Shown here: piece after piece, positions 18,853 through 27,228 of the stretch
Layout: every line of letters begins with the position of its first letter
How positions within the stretch are numbered: the stretch's first letter is position 1
NCBI GenBank assembly: GCA_963732155.1
Contig: CAVSYB010000007.1
Location: 124,001-188,000 of the forward strand
Direction: 5' to 3'
Source: Roseiarcus sp963732155
GTDB lineage: Bacteria > Pseudomonadota > Alphaproteobacteria > Rhizobiales > Beijerinckiaceae
DNA: 64,000 nt
Notes under the pieces: generated by a model
What the model was told of the DNA's origin: nothing
The model's input: only the letters and a program-made list of their open reading frames with translations
Database searches by the model: none
Program-made: the position numbers and the translations under genes

Positions 18853-19644
18853 ATGGATCTCGGATTGCGCGACAAGGTCGCCGTCATCACCGGCGCCAGC
18901 CTCGGCATCGGCCTCGCCGTCGCCGAGGGCCTCGCCGCCGAGGGCGCGCATCTCGTGCTCGCCGCGCGCCGGGGCGACCGGCTGACGGCGGAGGCGGAGC
19001 GCATCGCCGCGGCCCATAAGGTGCGCACGCTGCCGGTCGCCTGCGACGTCGCCACCGCCGCGGGGACGCAGGCGCTGATCGCGCAGACCGAGGAGGTCTT
19101 CGGCGGCGCCGACATCCTCATCAACAACGCCGGCGCTGGCTCCAACGAAACCATCATGGAGGCGCCGGACGAGAAGTGGCAGGCCTATTGGGACCTGCAC
19201 GTCATGGCGGCGGTGCGGCTGGCGCGCGGCCTCGCGCCCGGCATGCGGCGGCGCGGCGGCGGCGTGATCCTGCACAACGCCTCGATCTGCGCCGCGCAGC
19301 CGCTGTGGTACGAGCCGATCTACAATGTCACCAAGGCGGCGCTGATGATGTTCTCGAAGACGCTGGCCGGCGAAGTCATCAAGGACAACATCCGCGTCAA
19401 CACCATCAATCCCGGCCTGATCCTCACCCCCGACTGGATCAAGACCGCCAAGCAGCTCACCGCCGACAAGGGCGGCGACTGGCAGGGCTATCTCGACGGC
19501 GTGGCGCGCGAACATGCGCCGATCGACCGCTTCGCCTCGCCCGCCGAGCTCGCCAATTTCTTCGTCTTCCTGTGCTCGAACCGCGCCAGCTACTGCGTCG
19601 GCTCCAGTTACTATGTCGACGGCGGCATGCTGAAGACGGTGTGA
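18853..19644 (+). CDS. SDR family NAD(P)-dependent oxidoreductase
   Basis: A 263-residue classical short-chain dehydrogenase. The cofactor motif TGASLGIG is at residues 14-21, NNAG follows, and the catalytic Ser-Tyr-Lys set is in HNASICAAQPLWYEPIYNVTK. Start at ATG 18853, with GGGAGGAGAACGGCC upstream as Shine-Dalgarno. It converges on the SIS-domain gene and lies beside the sugar ABC importer locus, so a sugar or polyol substrate is likely but not shown. Confidence 0.92.
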   Translation: MDLGLRDKVAVITGASLGIGLAVAEGLAAEGAHLVLAARRGDRLTAEAERIAAAHKVRTLPVACDVATAAGTQALIAQTEEVFGGADILINNAGAGSNETIMEAPDEKWQAYWDLHVMAAVRLARGLAPGMRRRGGGVILHNASICAAQPLWYEPIYNVTKAALMMFSKTLAGEVIKDNIRVNTINPGLILTPDWIKTAKQLTADKGGDWQGYLDGVAREHAPIDRFASPAELANFFVFLCSNRASYCVGSSYYVDGGMLKTV

Positions 19645-19661
19645 CCGGCGTTCGCGCCGCC

Positions 19662-20225
19662 TCATTCGAGGTTGGTGTGGCGCGCGCGCATCGTGTCCGA
19701 GCTTTCGTGGAATCGCGGCCGCAGCTTGAGGATCGCGAGCTCGAAGAAAATCATCTGCGCGGTCTCGAACAGCGAACCCATCGGCAGCACCGACAGGCTC
19801 GGACCCCGGTCGTCGGCCATCGTCTGCGCCGGAATCACGGTGACGATGTCGACATGGCGGGTCAGTTCGCCGCCCGATTGCGCGGTGACCAGCGCCGTGC
19901 GCGCGCCGGCCTTGCGCGCGATCTCGACGAGGACATCGGCGGTGGCGAGATAACCCGGCCCCGCCGAGACGATCAGCAAATCGCCGGGCCCGACCGGCGG
20001 CGTCGTCATGTCGCCCCACACCGCGACCGCGCGTCCCATGTGGAACAGCCGCATCGCGAAGCCGCGCAACTGCAATCCCTCGCGGCCGCAGCCGAACAAC
20101 ACGATGCGTTGGGCGCCGACGATCGCCTCGATCAGCGGATCGGCGGCGTCGTCCGGCAGTTGCGCGAACACCCGGGCGAGGTCGTTCAATGCGCCCTTCG
20201 AAAGCTCGGCCAATGTCTGCGTCAT
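19662..20225 (-). CDS. SIS domain sugar-phosphate isomerase-like protein (6-phospho-3-hexuloisomerase type)
   Basis: A 187-residue single SIS-domain protein. RIVLFGCGREGLQLRGFAMRLFHMG and DLLIVSAGPGYLATAD are the phosphosugar-binding loops, and the size and layout match the hexuloisomerase-like SIS group. It is the second gene behind the LacI regulator, 30 bases downstream, so it is probably expressed and regulated with it. It likely isomerises a phosphorylated sugar in the pathway fed by the neighbouring ABC importer. Confidence 0.87.
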   Translation of the reverse strand: MTQTLAELSKGALNDLARVFAQLPDDAADPLIEAIVGAQRIVLFGCGREGLQLRGFAMRLFHMGRAVAVWGDMTTPPVGPGDLLIVSAGPGYLATADVLVEIARKAGARTALVTAQSGGELTRHVDIVTVIPAQTMADDRGPSLSVLPMGSLFETAQMIFFELAILKLRPRFHESSDTMRARHTNLE

Positions 20226-20255
20226 GGCGGCGTCTCTCCTCCCTGCCTGGCCGGT

Positions 20256-21332
20256 TCAGACCGACTTGCGCTTGACGATCGGGCATTCGACCTTGATCTG
20301 CTCGGCGCGGTCGGTCGGCCGCACCGCGCTGTCGAACAGAATCTCCGCCGCGATGGTTCCCATTTCGAAATGCGGGAGCAGGATGGTCGTCAGCGGCGGA
20401 TGCAGATGCTGGGCGATCTCGCGGTCGTCGTAGCCCATCACCGCGACGTCGTCGGGGATGCGCATGCCGAGTTCGCGCAGCGCCTCGTAGCAGCCGGCGG
20501 CCATCAGATCGTTGCCGCAGAAAATCGCGCTCGGCGGCGAGGACAGCCGCATCAGCTCGTGGGTGCGTTCGTAGCCCGAGAGCGGCTGCCAATTGCCCTC
20601 GCGCACGAGGTCCGGATCGAACGGCAGGTCGGCGGTCGCCAGCGCCTGGCGATAGCCCTTCAGGCGGTGGCGCGAGGCTTCCATGCCGGGCTCGCCGTTG
20701 ATGTAGCCGATGCGCCGATGGCCGGCGCGCAGCAGGAAGTCGGTCGCCGCATGGCCGCCGGCGACCTCGCCGGGCACCACCGACGGCAACGCGCAATTGG
20801 CGACGCGGCAGTTCAGCAGCACCGTCGGCATCGCCGGCAGCGCGGCGGGCGCATGAATCAACCGGGTGTTGATCGTCGCGTAGATCAGTCCGAGCAGCGG
20901 CTGGGCCGCCAATTGCGCCAGCGCGGCCCGCTCCATGTCGGCGTCGCCGCGCGTCGCCACCACGCTGACGATGAAGCCGCGCTCCCAGGCTTTCTCGCGC
21001 ACGCCGTCGAAGCCGATCGACGTCCACGGGTCGGTGGAGATTTCGTCGCAGATGAAGCCGATCGCCGCGCCGCGCGACGCGCCGGGCGCGGCGCCGCGCC
21101 GCCCCGGCCGATAGCCGAGCTTGGCCGCCGCCTTCATCACCCGCTCGCGCGTCTGCGTCGACAGGCGCGCCCCGTCGGCGTGATTGAGCACCAGCGACAC
21201 GGTGGTTTGCGAAACGCGCGCCTCGTTGGCGACGTCGGTCATCGTCGGACGGCGCGCGCGGGCGGCGGGCTGCGCGCGCGTTTTTCGTTCGCCCGGCGCA
21301 TCGCGCAGACTGGGGCCGATCCTGCTGTCCAT
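20256..21332 (-). CDS. LacI family transcriptional regulator
   Basis: A 358-residue repressor. The helix-turn-helix begins after a 29-residue basic extension (MTDVANEARVSQTTVSLVLN), and the periplasmic-binding-like effector domain contains FICDEISTDPW, GYINGEPGMEASRHRLKGY, FCGNDLMAAGCYEAL and VMGYDDREIAQHLHPPLTT. It is divergent from the sugar ABC importer and most likely represses it and itself. The ATG at 21332 gives the extended N-terminus; a second in-frame ATG at 21245 would start directly at the helix-turn-helix. Confidence 0.93.
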   Translation of the reverse strand: MDSRIGPSLRDAPGERKTRAQPAARARRPTMTDVANEARVSQTTVSLVLNHADGARLSTQTRERVMKAAAKLGYRPGRRGAAPGASRGAAIGFICDEISTDPWTSIGFDGVREKAWERGFIVSVVATRGDADMERAALAQLAAQPLLGLIYATINTRLIHAPAALPAMPTVLLNCRVANCALPSVVPGEVAGGHAATDFLLRAGHRRIGYINGEPGMEASRHRLKGYRQALATADLPFDPDLVREGNWQPLSGYERTHELMRLSSPPSAIFCGNDLMAAGCYEALRELGMRIPDDVAVMGYDDREIAQHLHPPLTTILLPHFEMGTIAAEILFDSAVRPTDRAEQIKVECPIVKRKSV

Positions 21333-21360
21333 CGCGTCCTCGCCGCCGCAATGCGCATAT

Positions 21361-21446
21361 TATTACCATACTAAGCCATTGATGATCTATCAAAAACTGA
21401 CCTGCATCGTCATTTTTTCGGCGGATCGCCATTGACAAATATTACC
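21361..21446. promoter_or_regulatory. Candidate operator repeats TATTACC in the divergent lacI / ABC-importer region
   Basis: TATTACC occurs twice in the same orientation, at 21361-21367 and 21440-21446, in an otherwise AT-rich strip. The first overlaps the candidate -10 box of the regulator; the second lies three bases behind a TTGACA (21432-21437) that could be the -35 of the importer operon. They are candidate LacI-family operator half-sites, but I see no clear palindrome. Confidence 0.35.
21365..21393 (-). promoter_or_regulatory. Candidate sigma-70 promoter of the lacI-SIS unit
   Basis: Read on the minus strand, TTGATA (21388-21393) and TATGGT (21365-21370) are spaced 17 bases, and the regulator start lies 33 bases further on. 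The -10 box overlaps one of two TATTACC motifs, consistent with autorepression. Seen in sequence; activity is inferred. Confidence 0.6.
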
Positions 21447-21460
21447 GCTGATGGGAGCTT
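21432..21460 (+). promoter_or_regulatory. Candidate promoter of the sugar ABC operon
   Basis: A perfect TTGACA at 21432-21437 is the only consensus -35 in the gap. The matching -10 position near 21455-21460 (GAGCTT) is poor, so an activator or another sigma factor may be needed. The start codon of the binding protein is about 125 bases downstream. Confidence 0.35.
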
Positions 21461-21583
21461 TGCGAGAAGCTCGGAATGCCTTGGGGACGCGCCGGGACGC
21501 ATCAAAAACACCCCGGTCGGGACGGTCGCGGACCGGGACCTGACGCCATGCGCAGCCTTCACGTCGCAATAGGAGGAAACCTG

Positions 21584-22561
21584 ATGCTCATCACCCGCCG
21601 GACAATGCTGATCGGCACGGCCGCCAGCGCCACCCTGACGATCCTGCCCGCCTTCGGGGCGGTGCCGCCGCTCAAGAAGAAGGACACTTACAAGGTCGGC
21701 TTCGCGCAGACCGAAAGCAACAATCCCTGGCGCCTGGCGCAGACCGCCAGCATGCAGGACGAAGCCAAGAAGCGCGGCTGCCAGCTCGTCTACACCGACG
21801 CGGCGAGCTCCGCCGCCAAGCAGGTCGCCGACGTCAACAGCATGATCGCCCAGGGCGTCGACTTCATCTTCCTCGCGCCGCGCGAGGAGAAGCCGCTGAT
21901 TCCGGCGGTCATGGCGGCCAAGAAGGCGGGCATTCCGGTTCTGCTGATCGACCGCAGCGTCGACCCGTCGCTCGCCAAGGCCGGCGAGGACTATCTGGCG
22001 TTCGTCGGCTCCAACTTCATCCAGGAAGGCCAGCGGGTCGCCGAATGGACGATCAAGACCGCCGGCGGCAAGGGCAAGATCATCGAGCTCGAGGGCACGA
22101 TCGGCAGTTCGCCGGCCAACGACCGCAAGAAGGGCTTCGACGACGCGATCAAGGCCGGCGCCCCCGGCATGGTCATCCTCGCCAGCCAGTCGGGAGACTT
22201 CGCGCGCGACAAGGGCCGCCAGGTCGCCGAGACGCTGCTGCAGGCGCATGCCGACGCGACCATCGTCTACGCCCACAACGACGAGATGGCGCTCGGCGCG
22301 ATCGCGGCGATCGAGGCGGCCGGCAAGACGCCGGGCAAGGACATCCTGGTCGTCTCGATCGACGGCGAAAAGGACGCCGTCCAGGCGATCATCGACGGCA
22401 AGATGGGCGCGACCTGCGAGTGCAGCCCGCGGTTCGGACCCAAGGCCTTCGAGATCATGTATCAATACGGCAACGGCGAGAAGATCCCGCCGGTCATCAT
22501 CAATCCCGACCGGTTCTTCGACGCGAGCAACGCCAAGGACATGCTGGCCACCGCGTTCTAA
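21584..22561 (+). CDS. Sugar ABC transporter substrate-binding protein, YtfQ-like
   Basis: A 325-residue periplasmic binding protein with an export signal (TRRTMLIGTAASATLTILPAFG). The mature part matches the YtfQ type: YKVGFAQTESNNPWRLAQT, VYTDAASSAAKQVADVNSM and FIFLAPREEKPL are its hallmarks. YtfQ of Escherichia coli binds galactofuranose, but homologues bind other furanoses and pyranoses. The start at 21584 is set by AGGAGGA at 21571-21577. It heads a four-gene importer operon. Confidence 0.93.
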   Translation: MLITRRTMLIGTAASATLTILPAFGAVPPLKKKDTYKVGFAQTESNNPWRLAQTASMQDEAKKRGCQLVYTDAASSAAKQVADVNSMIAQGVDFIFLAPREEKPLIPAVMAAKKAGIPVLLIDRSVDPSLAKAGEDYLAFVGSNFIQEGQRVAEWTIKTAGGKGKIIELEGTIGSSPANDRKKGFDDAIKAGAPGMVILASQSGDFARDKGRQVAETLLQAHADATIVYAHNDEMALGAIAAIEAAGKTPGKDILVVSIDGEKDAVQAIIDGKMGATCECSPRFGPKAFEIMYQYGNGEKIPPVIINPDRFFDASNAKDMLATAF

Positions 22562-22594
22562 CTATGCCTAGATAGGCGTCTCTCCCCGGCAAGC

Positions 22595-22626
22595 CTCTCC
22601 CCTCCGCCTCGCGGCGGACGGGAGAG
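22595..22626 (+). repeat. Strong intercistronic hairpin between binding-protein and ATPase genes
   Basis: A near-perfect stem: CTCTCCC (22595-22601) and TCCGCC (22603-22608) pair with GGCGGA (22613-22618) and GGGAGAG (22620-22626), interrupted by one C.C mismatch, with a TCGC loop. There is no T-run, so it is probably an mRNA-stabilising or partial-attenuation element that keeps the binding protein in excess over the membrane parts, rather than a full terminator. Confidence 0.75.
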
Positions 22627-22672
22627 CGCGGCGGACGCGAGAGAAGACCCCGCCTGACAGGCCGAAAGCGCG

Positions 22673-24217
22673 ATGTCCCCGTCCCCTCCCCTCCTCGTCA
22701 TGCGCGACATCGACAAGCGCTTTCAGGGCGCGCAGGCGCTGACCGCCGCGACGCTCGAAGTCGCGCCGGCCGAGGTGATGGCGCTGGTCGGACAGAACGG
22801 CGCCGGCAAATCGACCTTGATCAAGGTGCTGACCGGCGCGCACCGCAAGGACGCCGGCTCGATCGTGTTCGGCGGCCAGGAGATCGAGTTCGCTTCGCCC
22901 CAGGAGGCCCAGCGCGGCGGCATCAGCACGATCTACCAGGAAATCAATCTGATCCCCTACCGTTCGGTCGCCGAGAACATTTTCCTCGGCCGCCAGTTTC
23001 GCCGCTACGGACTGCTCGACTGGCGGCGCATGAATCGCGAGGCGGCCGACCTGCTGCGCCGCTTCGCGATCGAGATCGACGTGCGCCGGCCGCTGATGGA
23101 ATTCAGCACCGCGATCCAGCAGATGGTGGCGATCGCCCGCGCCGTGTCGTTCAAATCGCGGCTGGTGATCATGGACGAGCCGACCTCGTCGCTCGACGAG
23201 CGCGAGGTGGCGGTTCTCTTCGACGTGATCCGGCAATTGCGCGCCGAGGGCGTCGCGGTGATCTTCATCACCCACCGGCTGGACGAGCTCTATCAGATCT
23301 GCGACCGGGTGACGGTGATGCGCGACGGGCGCACGGTGATGACGAGCCGGATGGCCGAGATCGACAAGCTGCATCTCATCGCGGCGATGCTCGGGCGCGA
23401 TCTGGAAGCGGTGCGCGAGCGCGCCACCGGCTTCCACGGCGCATCCGGGGCGGCGGGCGGCGAAGTGCTGGCGGCCGACGGGCTGGCGATCGGCCGCAAG
23501 GTCACGTCGGCGCGCGTCGAGGTGCGCGCCGGACAGATCGTCGGGCTCGCGGGTCTGCTGGGATCGGGCCGGACCGAAGTGGCGCGCGCCATTTTCGGCG
23601 CCGATCCGCCCGACGCCGGCGCCATCCGGCTGATGGGAAAGACCGCTGCGCCCGGCGAGCCGGCCGAGGCGATCGCGCTCGGCGTCGGCTTCTGCACCGA
23701 GGATCGCAAGGTCGAGGGGATCATTCCCGACATGTCGGTGCGCGAGAACATCACGCTCGCGCTGCTGCCGCGCCTCACCCGCGCCGGCATGGTCGACGAG
23801 ACGCGCCAGCGCGAGATCGTCGACCGGTTCATGGCGCGCCTGGCGATCAAGGCGTCGAGCGCCGAGCAGAAGATCCGCGAGCTGTCCGGCGGCAACCAGC
23901 AAAAGGTGTTGCTGGCGCGCTGGCTGTGCACCGACCCCAAGCTGCTCATTCTGGATGAGCCGACGCGCGGCATCGACGTCGGCGCCAAGGCCGAGATCCA
24001 ATCCCTCATCAAGGAGCTCGCCGACCAGGGCCTCGGCGTGCTGATGATCTCCTCGGAGCTCGAGGAGATCGTCGAAGGCGCCGACCGGGTGTTCGTGCTC
24101 AGCGACGGGCGCACCGTCGCCGACCTGCCACGCGCAGAGGTCAACGGGCCGGCGATCATGGCGGCGATGGCGCACGAGACTTTTGCGGGTTCGGGAGCCG
24201 GCGACCAACATGGCTGA
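22673..24217 (+). CDS. Sugar ABC transporter ATP-binding protein, YtfR-like (two ABC domains)
   Basis: A 514-residue cytoplasmic ATPase with two fused nucleotide-binding domains. The first has Walker A GQNGAGKST, a relaxed signature (FSTAIQQMVAIARAV) and Walker B LVIMDEPTSSLD; the second has the degenerate Walker A GLLGSGRTE and the signature LSGGNQQKVLLARWL with LLILDEPTRGID. This asymmetry is typical of monosaccharide importers of the RbsA/XylG/YtfR class. It overlaps the next gene by eight bases. Confidence 0.95.
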   Translation: MSPSPPLLVMRDIDKRFQGAQALTAATLEVAPAEVMALVGQNGAGKSTLIKVLTGAHRKDAGSIVFGGQEIEFASPQEAQRGGISTIYQEINLIPYRSVAENIFLGRQFRRYGLLDWRRMNREAADLLRRFAIEIDVRRPLMEFSTAIQQMVAIARAVSFKSRLVIMDEPTSSLDEREVAVLFDVIRQLRAEGVAVIFITHRLDELYQICDRVTVMRDGRTVMTSRMAEIDKLHLIAAMLGRDLEAVRERATGFHGASGAAGGEVLAADGLAIGRKVTSARVEVRAGQIVGLAGLLGSGRTEVARAIFGADPPDAGAIRLMGKTAAPGEPAEAIALGVGFCTEDRKVEGIIPDMSVRENITLALLPRLTRAGMVDETRQREIVDRFMARLAIKASSAEQKIRELSGGNQQKVLLARWLCTDPKLLILDEPTRGIDVGAKAEIQSLIKELADQGLGVLMISSELEEIVEGADRVFVLSDGRTVADLPRAEVNGPAIMAAMAHETFAGSGAGDQHG

Positions 24218-25202
24218 CGCGCAAGCCATCGCCCGGTCGAGAGCCTCGCTGAACGTCGCCGGCTTCCTCAGGCGCTATGCGGCGTTCTCCGCGCTCATTG
24301 TGCTGCTCGCCTTCAATTTCGCGGTGACGCCGAACTTCGCCACCTGGCAGACGCTGAACGTCAACCTGACCCAGGTCGCCACGATCGTGATCGTCTCGGT
24401 CGGCATGACGCTGGTCATCGCCACCGGCGGCATCGACCTCTCCGTCGGCTCGCTGATGGCGATCTCGGGCGCGCTCGCGCCGCTGATCTTCCTCAGCGGC
24501 TTCGGGCGCGACCACGCGGCGCTGGGAATCATCCTCGCCTTCATCGTCCCCGTCGTGGCGGCGGGCTTGTTCGGGCTGTTCAACGGCTGGTTCATCACGC
24601 GCTTCGGCGTGCAGCCGATCGTCGGGACCCTGGTGTTGTTCATCGCCGGGCGGGGCATCGGCCAGGTGATCACCAACGGCAATTTGCAGACGTTCAAGAA
24701 CCCGCCGTTCCAGTTCATCGGCCTTGGCCGCGTCTTCGGCGTGCCTTGCCAGGTGCTGATCATGCTGGCGTTGGTCGCCGGCGTCGCCTGGATGCTGCGG
24801 CGAACCTTGTTCGGCCGCCAGATCCTCGCCGTCGGCGGCAACGAGAAGGCGGCGCGCCTCGCCGGCATTCCGGTCGGCCGGGTCAAGCGCTGGGTCTACA
24901 CGATCAGCGGCCTGTGCGCCGGGATCGCCGGCCTGGTGGTGGTGTCGATCAACTCGTCGAGCGACGCCAATCTGGTCGGCCTCGGCATGGAGCTCGACGC
25001 CATCGCCGCGGTGGCGGTCGGCGGCACGCCGTTCTCCGGCGGCCAGGCGACGGTGGTCGGCACGCTGCTCGGCGCCCTGCTGATCCAGCTTCTGCGCTAC
25101 ACGCTGCTCGCCAACGGCGTGCCCGACGCCGCCGCGCTGGTGGTCAAGGGCGCGATCATCGCCGGCGCCGTCTGGTCGCAACAGCGGAGCGCGACCTCGT
25201 GA
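24210..25202 (+). CDS. Sugar ABC transporter permease, YtfT-like
   Basis: A 330-residue inner-membrane permease with eight to ten hydrophobic segments. ATGGIDLSVGSLMAISGA and the cytoplasmic loop GRQILAVGGNEKAARLAGI are conserved in the ribose/xylose permease family and contact the ATPase. The ATG at 24210 overlaps the ATPase stop by eight bases. It is one of two permeases, as in the ytfT/yjfF pair. Confidence 0.94.
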   Translation: MADAQAIARSRASLNVAGFLRRYAAFSALIVLLAFNFAVTPNFATWQTLNVNLTQVATIVIVSVGMTLVIATGGIDLSVGSLMAISGALAPLIFLSGFGRDHAALGIILAFIVPVVAAGLFGLFNGWFITRFGVQPIVGTLVLFIAGRGIGQVITNGNLQTFKNPPFQFIGLGRVFGVPCQVLIMLALVAGVAWMLRRTLFGRQILAVGGNEKAARLAGIPVGRVKRWVYTISGLCAGIAGLVVVSINSSSDANLVGLGMELDAIAAVAVGGTPFSGGQATVVGTLLGALLIQLLRYTLLANGVPDAAALVVKGAIIAGAVWSQQRSATS

Positions 25203-26218
25203 CCGCGCGGCCGGCGATGCTGAGCCTTGCCGCGCGCTCGCATCTTTCGGAATGGGCGGCGCAGCAGCGCGTGCTGATCGCGCTGGTGCTGCTCATTTTG
25301 TTCGGCGCGCTGCGCTACGATCATTTCCTCGGCGCTTTCAACGTGCTCAGCGTGCTGCGCTACAACTCGATGTTCGCGCTGACCGGCCTCGGCATGTGCT
25401 TCGTGATCATGACGGCGGGCATCGATCTTTCGGTCGGCACGACGGCGGCGCTGGCGAGCGTCGTCTCGGCGATGCTGTCGCCGTACGGACTGCTGCCCGG
25501 ATTGCTCGGCGGCCTCGGCGCGGGGCTGGCGGTCGGCGTCATCAACGGCCTGATGGTGACCCGGCTCAAAATCCTCCCCTTCATCGCCACGCTGTCGGGC
25601 ATGCTCATCGCCAGCGGAACGGCGCTGCTGCTGGCGCACAACCAGTCCGTCTCGGTGTCCTACGACACCGACTTCACCTGGCTCGGCCAGGGCGATTTCC
25701 TGGGATTCCCGGTGCCCGCCTGGATCGCGCTGCTCGCCTATGTCTACGGTTCGGTCATTCTCAACCGCACCAGCTTCGGCCGCGACATCCTGGCGATCGG
25801 CGGCAACGAGGAGGCGGCGCGGCTGATGGGCCTGCCGGTCAACCGCGTCAAGTTTTTCACCTATGTGCAGTCGAGCGTCTGCGCCAGCCTCGCCGGCGTG
25901 ATCCTGGCGGCCCAGTTCGGCGCCGGCCAGCCCGCCGAAGGCGTCGGCTGGGAATTGTTCTCGATCGCCGCCGTGGTCGTCGGCGGCACCCTGCTGACCG
26001 GCGGCGTCGGCTCGGTGGCGACGACGCTGGCCGGCGTGCTGCTGCTCGGCCTGATCTTCAACGTGCTCAATTTCGAGAACGGCATGGGCTGGATCAGCCT
26101 CAGCGCCTACTGGCAAAGCGTGGTGCGCGGCGTTTTCCTGATGGTGGTGGTGATGGCGGGGCCGGGCAACAGCCGGCGCATCGCCAGGCTGCTGGGGACC
26201 ACGCCGCAGACGGCCTGA
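25199..26218 (+). CDS. Sugar ABC transporter permease, YjfF-like
   Basis: The second permease of the importer, 339 residues from a GTG at 25199 whose GTGA overlaps the stop of the first permease. An ATG at 25217 is an alternative start. MTAGIDLSVGTTAALASVV and GRDILAIGGNEEAARLMGL are the same family motifs as in its partner. It closes the operon; a deaminase gene faces it 8 bases away. Confidence 0.93.
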   Translation: MTARPAMLSLAARSHLSEWAAQQRVLIALVLLILFGALRYDHFLGAFNVLSVLRYNSMFALTGLGMCFVIMTAGIDLSVGTTAALASVVSAMLSPYGLLPGLLGGLGAGLAVGVINGLMVTRLKILPFIATLSGMLIASGTALLLAHNQSVSVSYDTDFTWLGQGDFLGFPVPAWIALLAYVYGSVILNRTSFGRDILAIGGNEEAARLMGLPVNRVKFFTYVQSSVCASLAGVILAAQFGAGQPAEGVGWELFSIAAVVVGGTLLTGGVGSVATTLAGVLLLGLIFNVLNFENGMGWISLSAYWQSVVRGVFLMVVVMAGPGNSRRIARLLGTTPQTA

Positions 26219-26225
26219 CGGCGAG

Positions 26226-26696
26226 CTACGGCCCCGCCTTGGCGTCGACGACGCGGATTTCGACGCCGCCCTCCTGCAAAATGACCTGCGAGCGTTCGAA
26301 CGCGGCGCCCCAGACCGGATCGTCGAACGCCGGCGCCGGCGCGTCGAGGCGGACGACGCCGCAATCGACGATCGCGCGCGCGCAATCGATGCAGGGAAAG
26401 AAGGTCGTGGCGAGATGCGCGCCGGCGGTCGCCACGCCGCGCCGCGCCGCCTCGAAGATCGCATGGCGCTCGGCATGCTCCATCCACACGAAGCGCCCGT
26501 CGCCGGCATGCCGTTCTTCGAGGTCGCGCACCCCCGCCGGGAACGTGTTGCAGGCGGCGATCAGCGTGCCGTCCCGCGCGGCCAGCGCCGCGCCGACCTG
26601 GCGCACCCGGTTGGGACTGCGCGACGCCGCCTCGAGCGCCGCCGCCATCAAGGCGCCGGGCGCGACAAGGCTGGTCGGATCGGCGTCGAGAGGCAA
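26226..26696 (-). CDS. Cytidine/deoxycytidylate deaminase-like zinc protein
   Basis: A 156-residue zinc-dependent deaminase. HAERHAIFEAARRG supplies the zinc His and catalytic Glu, and PCIDCARAIVDCG supplies the two Cys ligands, the CDA/dCMP deaminase pattern. The TTG at 26696 was preferred because AGGAGATCCCC precedes it at proper spacing; an ATG at 26648 would remove 16 residues. The substrate is uncertain: nucleotides, or a small heterocycle as in other members. It converges with the sugar importer. Confidence 0.85.
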   Translation of the reverse strand: MPLDADPTSLVAPGALMAAALEAASRSPNRVRQVGAALAARDGTLIAACNTFPAGVRDLEERHAGDGRFVWMEHAERHAIFEAARRGVATAGAHLATTFFPCIDCARAIVDCGVVRLDAPAPAFDDPVWGAAFERSQVILQEGGVEIRVVDAKAGP

Positions 26697-26797
26697 GGGG
26701 ATCTCCTGATCGGCTGGCCGCCTAGCGGCCACGGGCCAGACTTTGGCGCAAGAAGCGCTCTTCTCAAAGCGGGCGCCATTTCGCAAATCGCGTATGG

Positions 26798-26901
26798 CCC
26801 CGCTCTCACCGCCCCGGCGCCCTGCCGATCTCCTCCTCCAGCGACGCGAACTCGCGTTTCAGTTCGTCGACCACGACGCTGATGTGGTGGGCGCCGGCGC
26901 G
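26798..26901. repeat. Left copy of a 104-bp direct repeat (3' end of the LysR gene)
   Basis: These 104 bases match 29354-29457 with one difference (26872 C versus 29428 G). The matched stretch encodes the last 31 codons and stop of the LysR regulator on the minus strand (frame 26806-26901); the one difference is synonymous (Val). This copy is a detached tail without the rest of the gene. Together the two copies bracket the TcmP/DUF5131 cassette like attachment-site duplicates. Confidence 0.93.
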
Positions 26902-27228
26902 GGAAGCCCGGTCGAACCGGCGTCGCGCGGCAATCAGGGTTCCTGGTCGCGGTGGTCTTGCAACCAGGAAGCGGGCCTTCGCGCATGCGCGATTCATCCC
27001 AAAACGGCGCGCCCTTTCGCAGACGGCGCATGACGCGGGCAGTGCGTCGGTTTGAATTTCTGCGCCGGCTCAAAAGCGATCATTCACACCGGCGTTGCCA
27101 AGGATAGCAACCCGACAGATGCGGAACCCAGTCGGATCAGCCGGACGGTTAGGTCGAAGCCTAATCAAAGGCCGGAGGGTATCCGCTCATGCCATTGAGG
27201 GCCAGTGCGGATCAGCGTCTCGCGATCG
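26902..27228. other. Non-coding stretch between left repeat and tcmP
   Basis: No convincing gene is seen. An inverted repeat, TTCCTGGT (26941-26948) with ACCAGGAA, encloses a loop of about 16 bases and could act as a weak transcription-ending or protein-binding structure. Base composition falls in GC from about 27080 on, towards the cassette genes. Confidence 0.5.

Noticed and set aside
18820..21438. An 872-codon open frame on the minus strand
   Set aside because: It runs across the SDR, SIS and LacI genes in a shadow frame, has Arg/Ala-rich sequence without motifs, and is explained by high GC.
26648..27073. Open frames over the left repeat and the gap after it
   Set aside because: They contain only the duplicated LysR tail plus low-complexity Arg-rich sequence; no start or family support.
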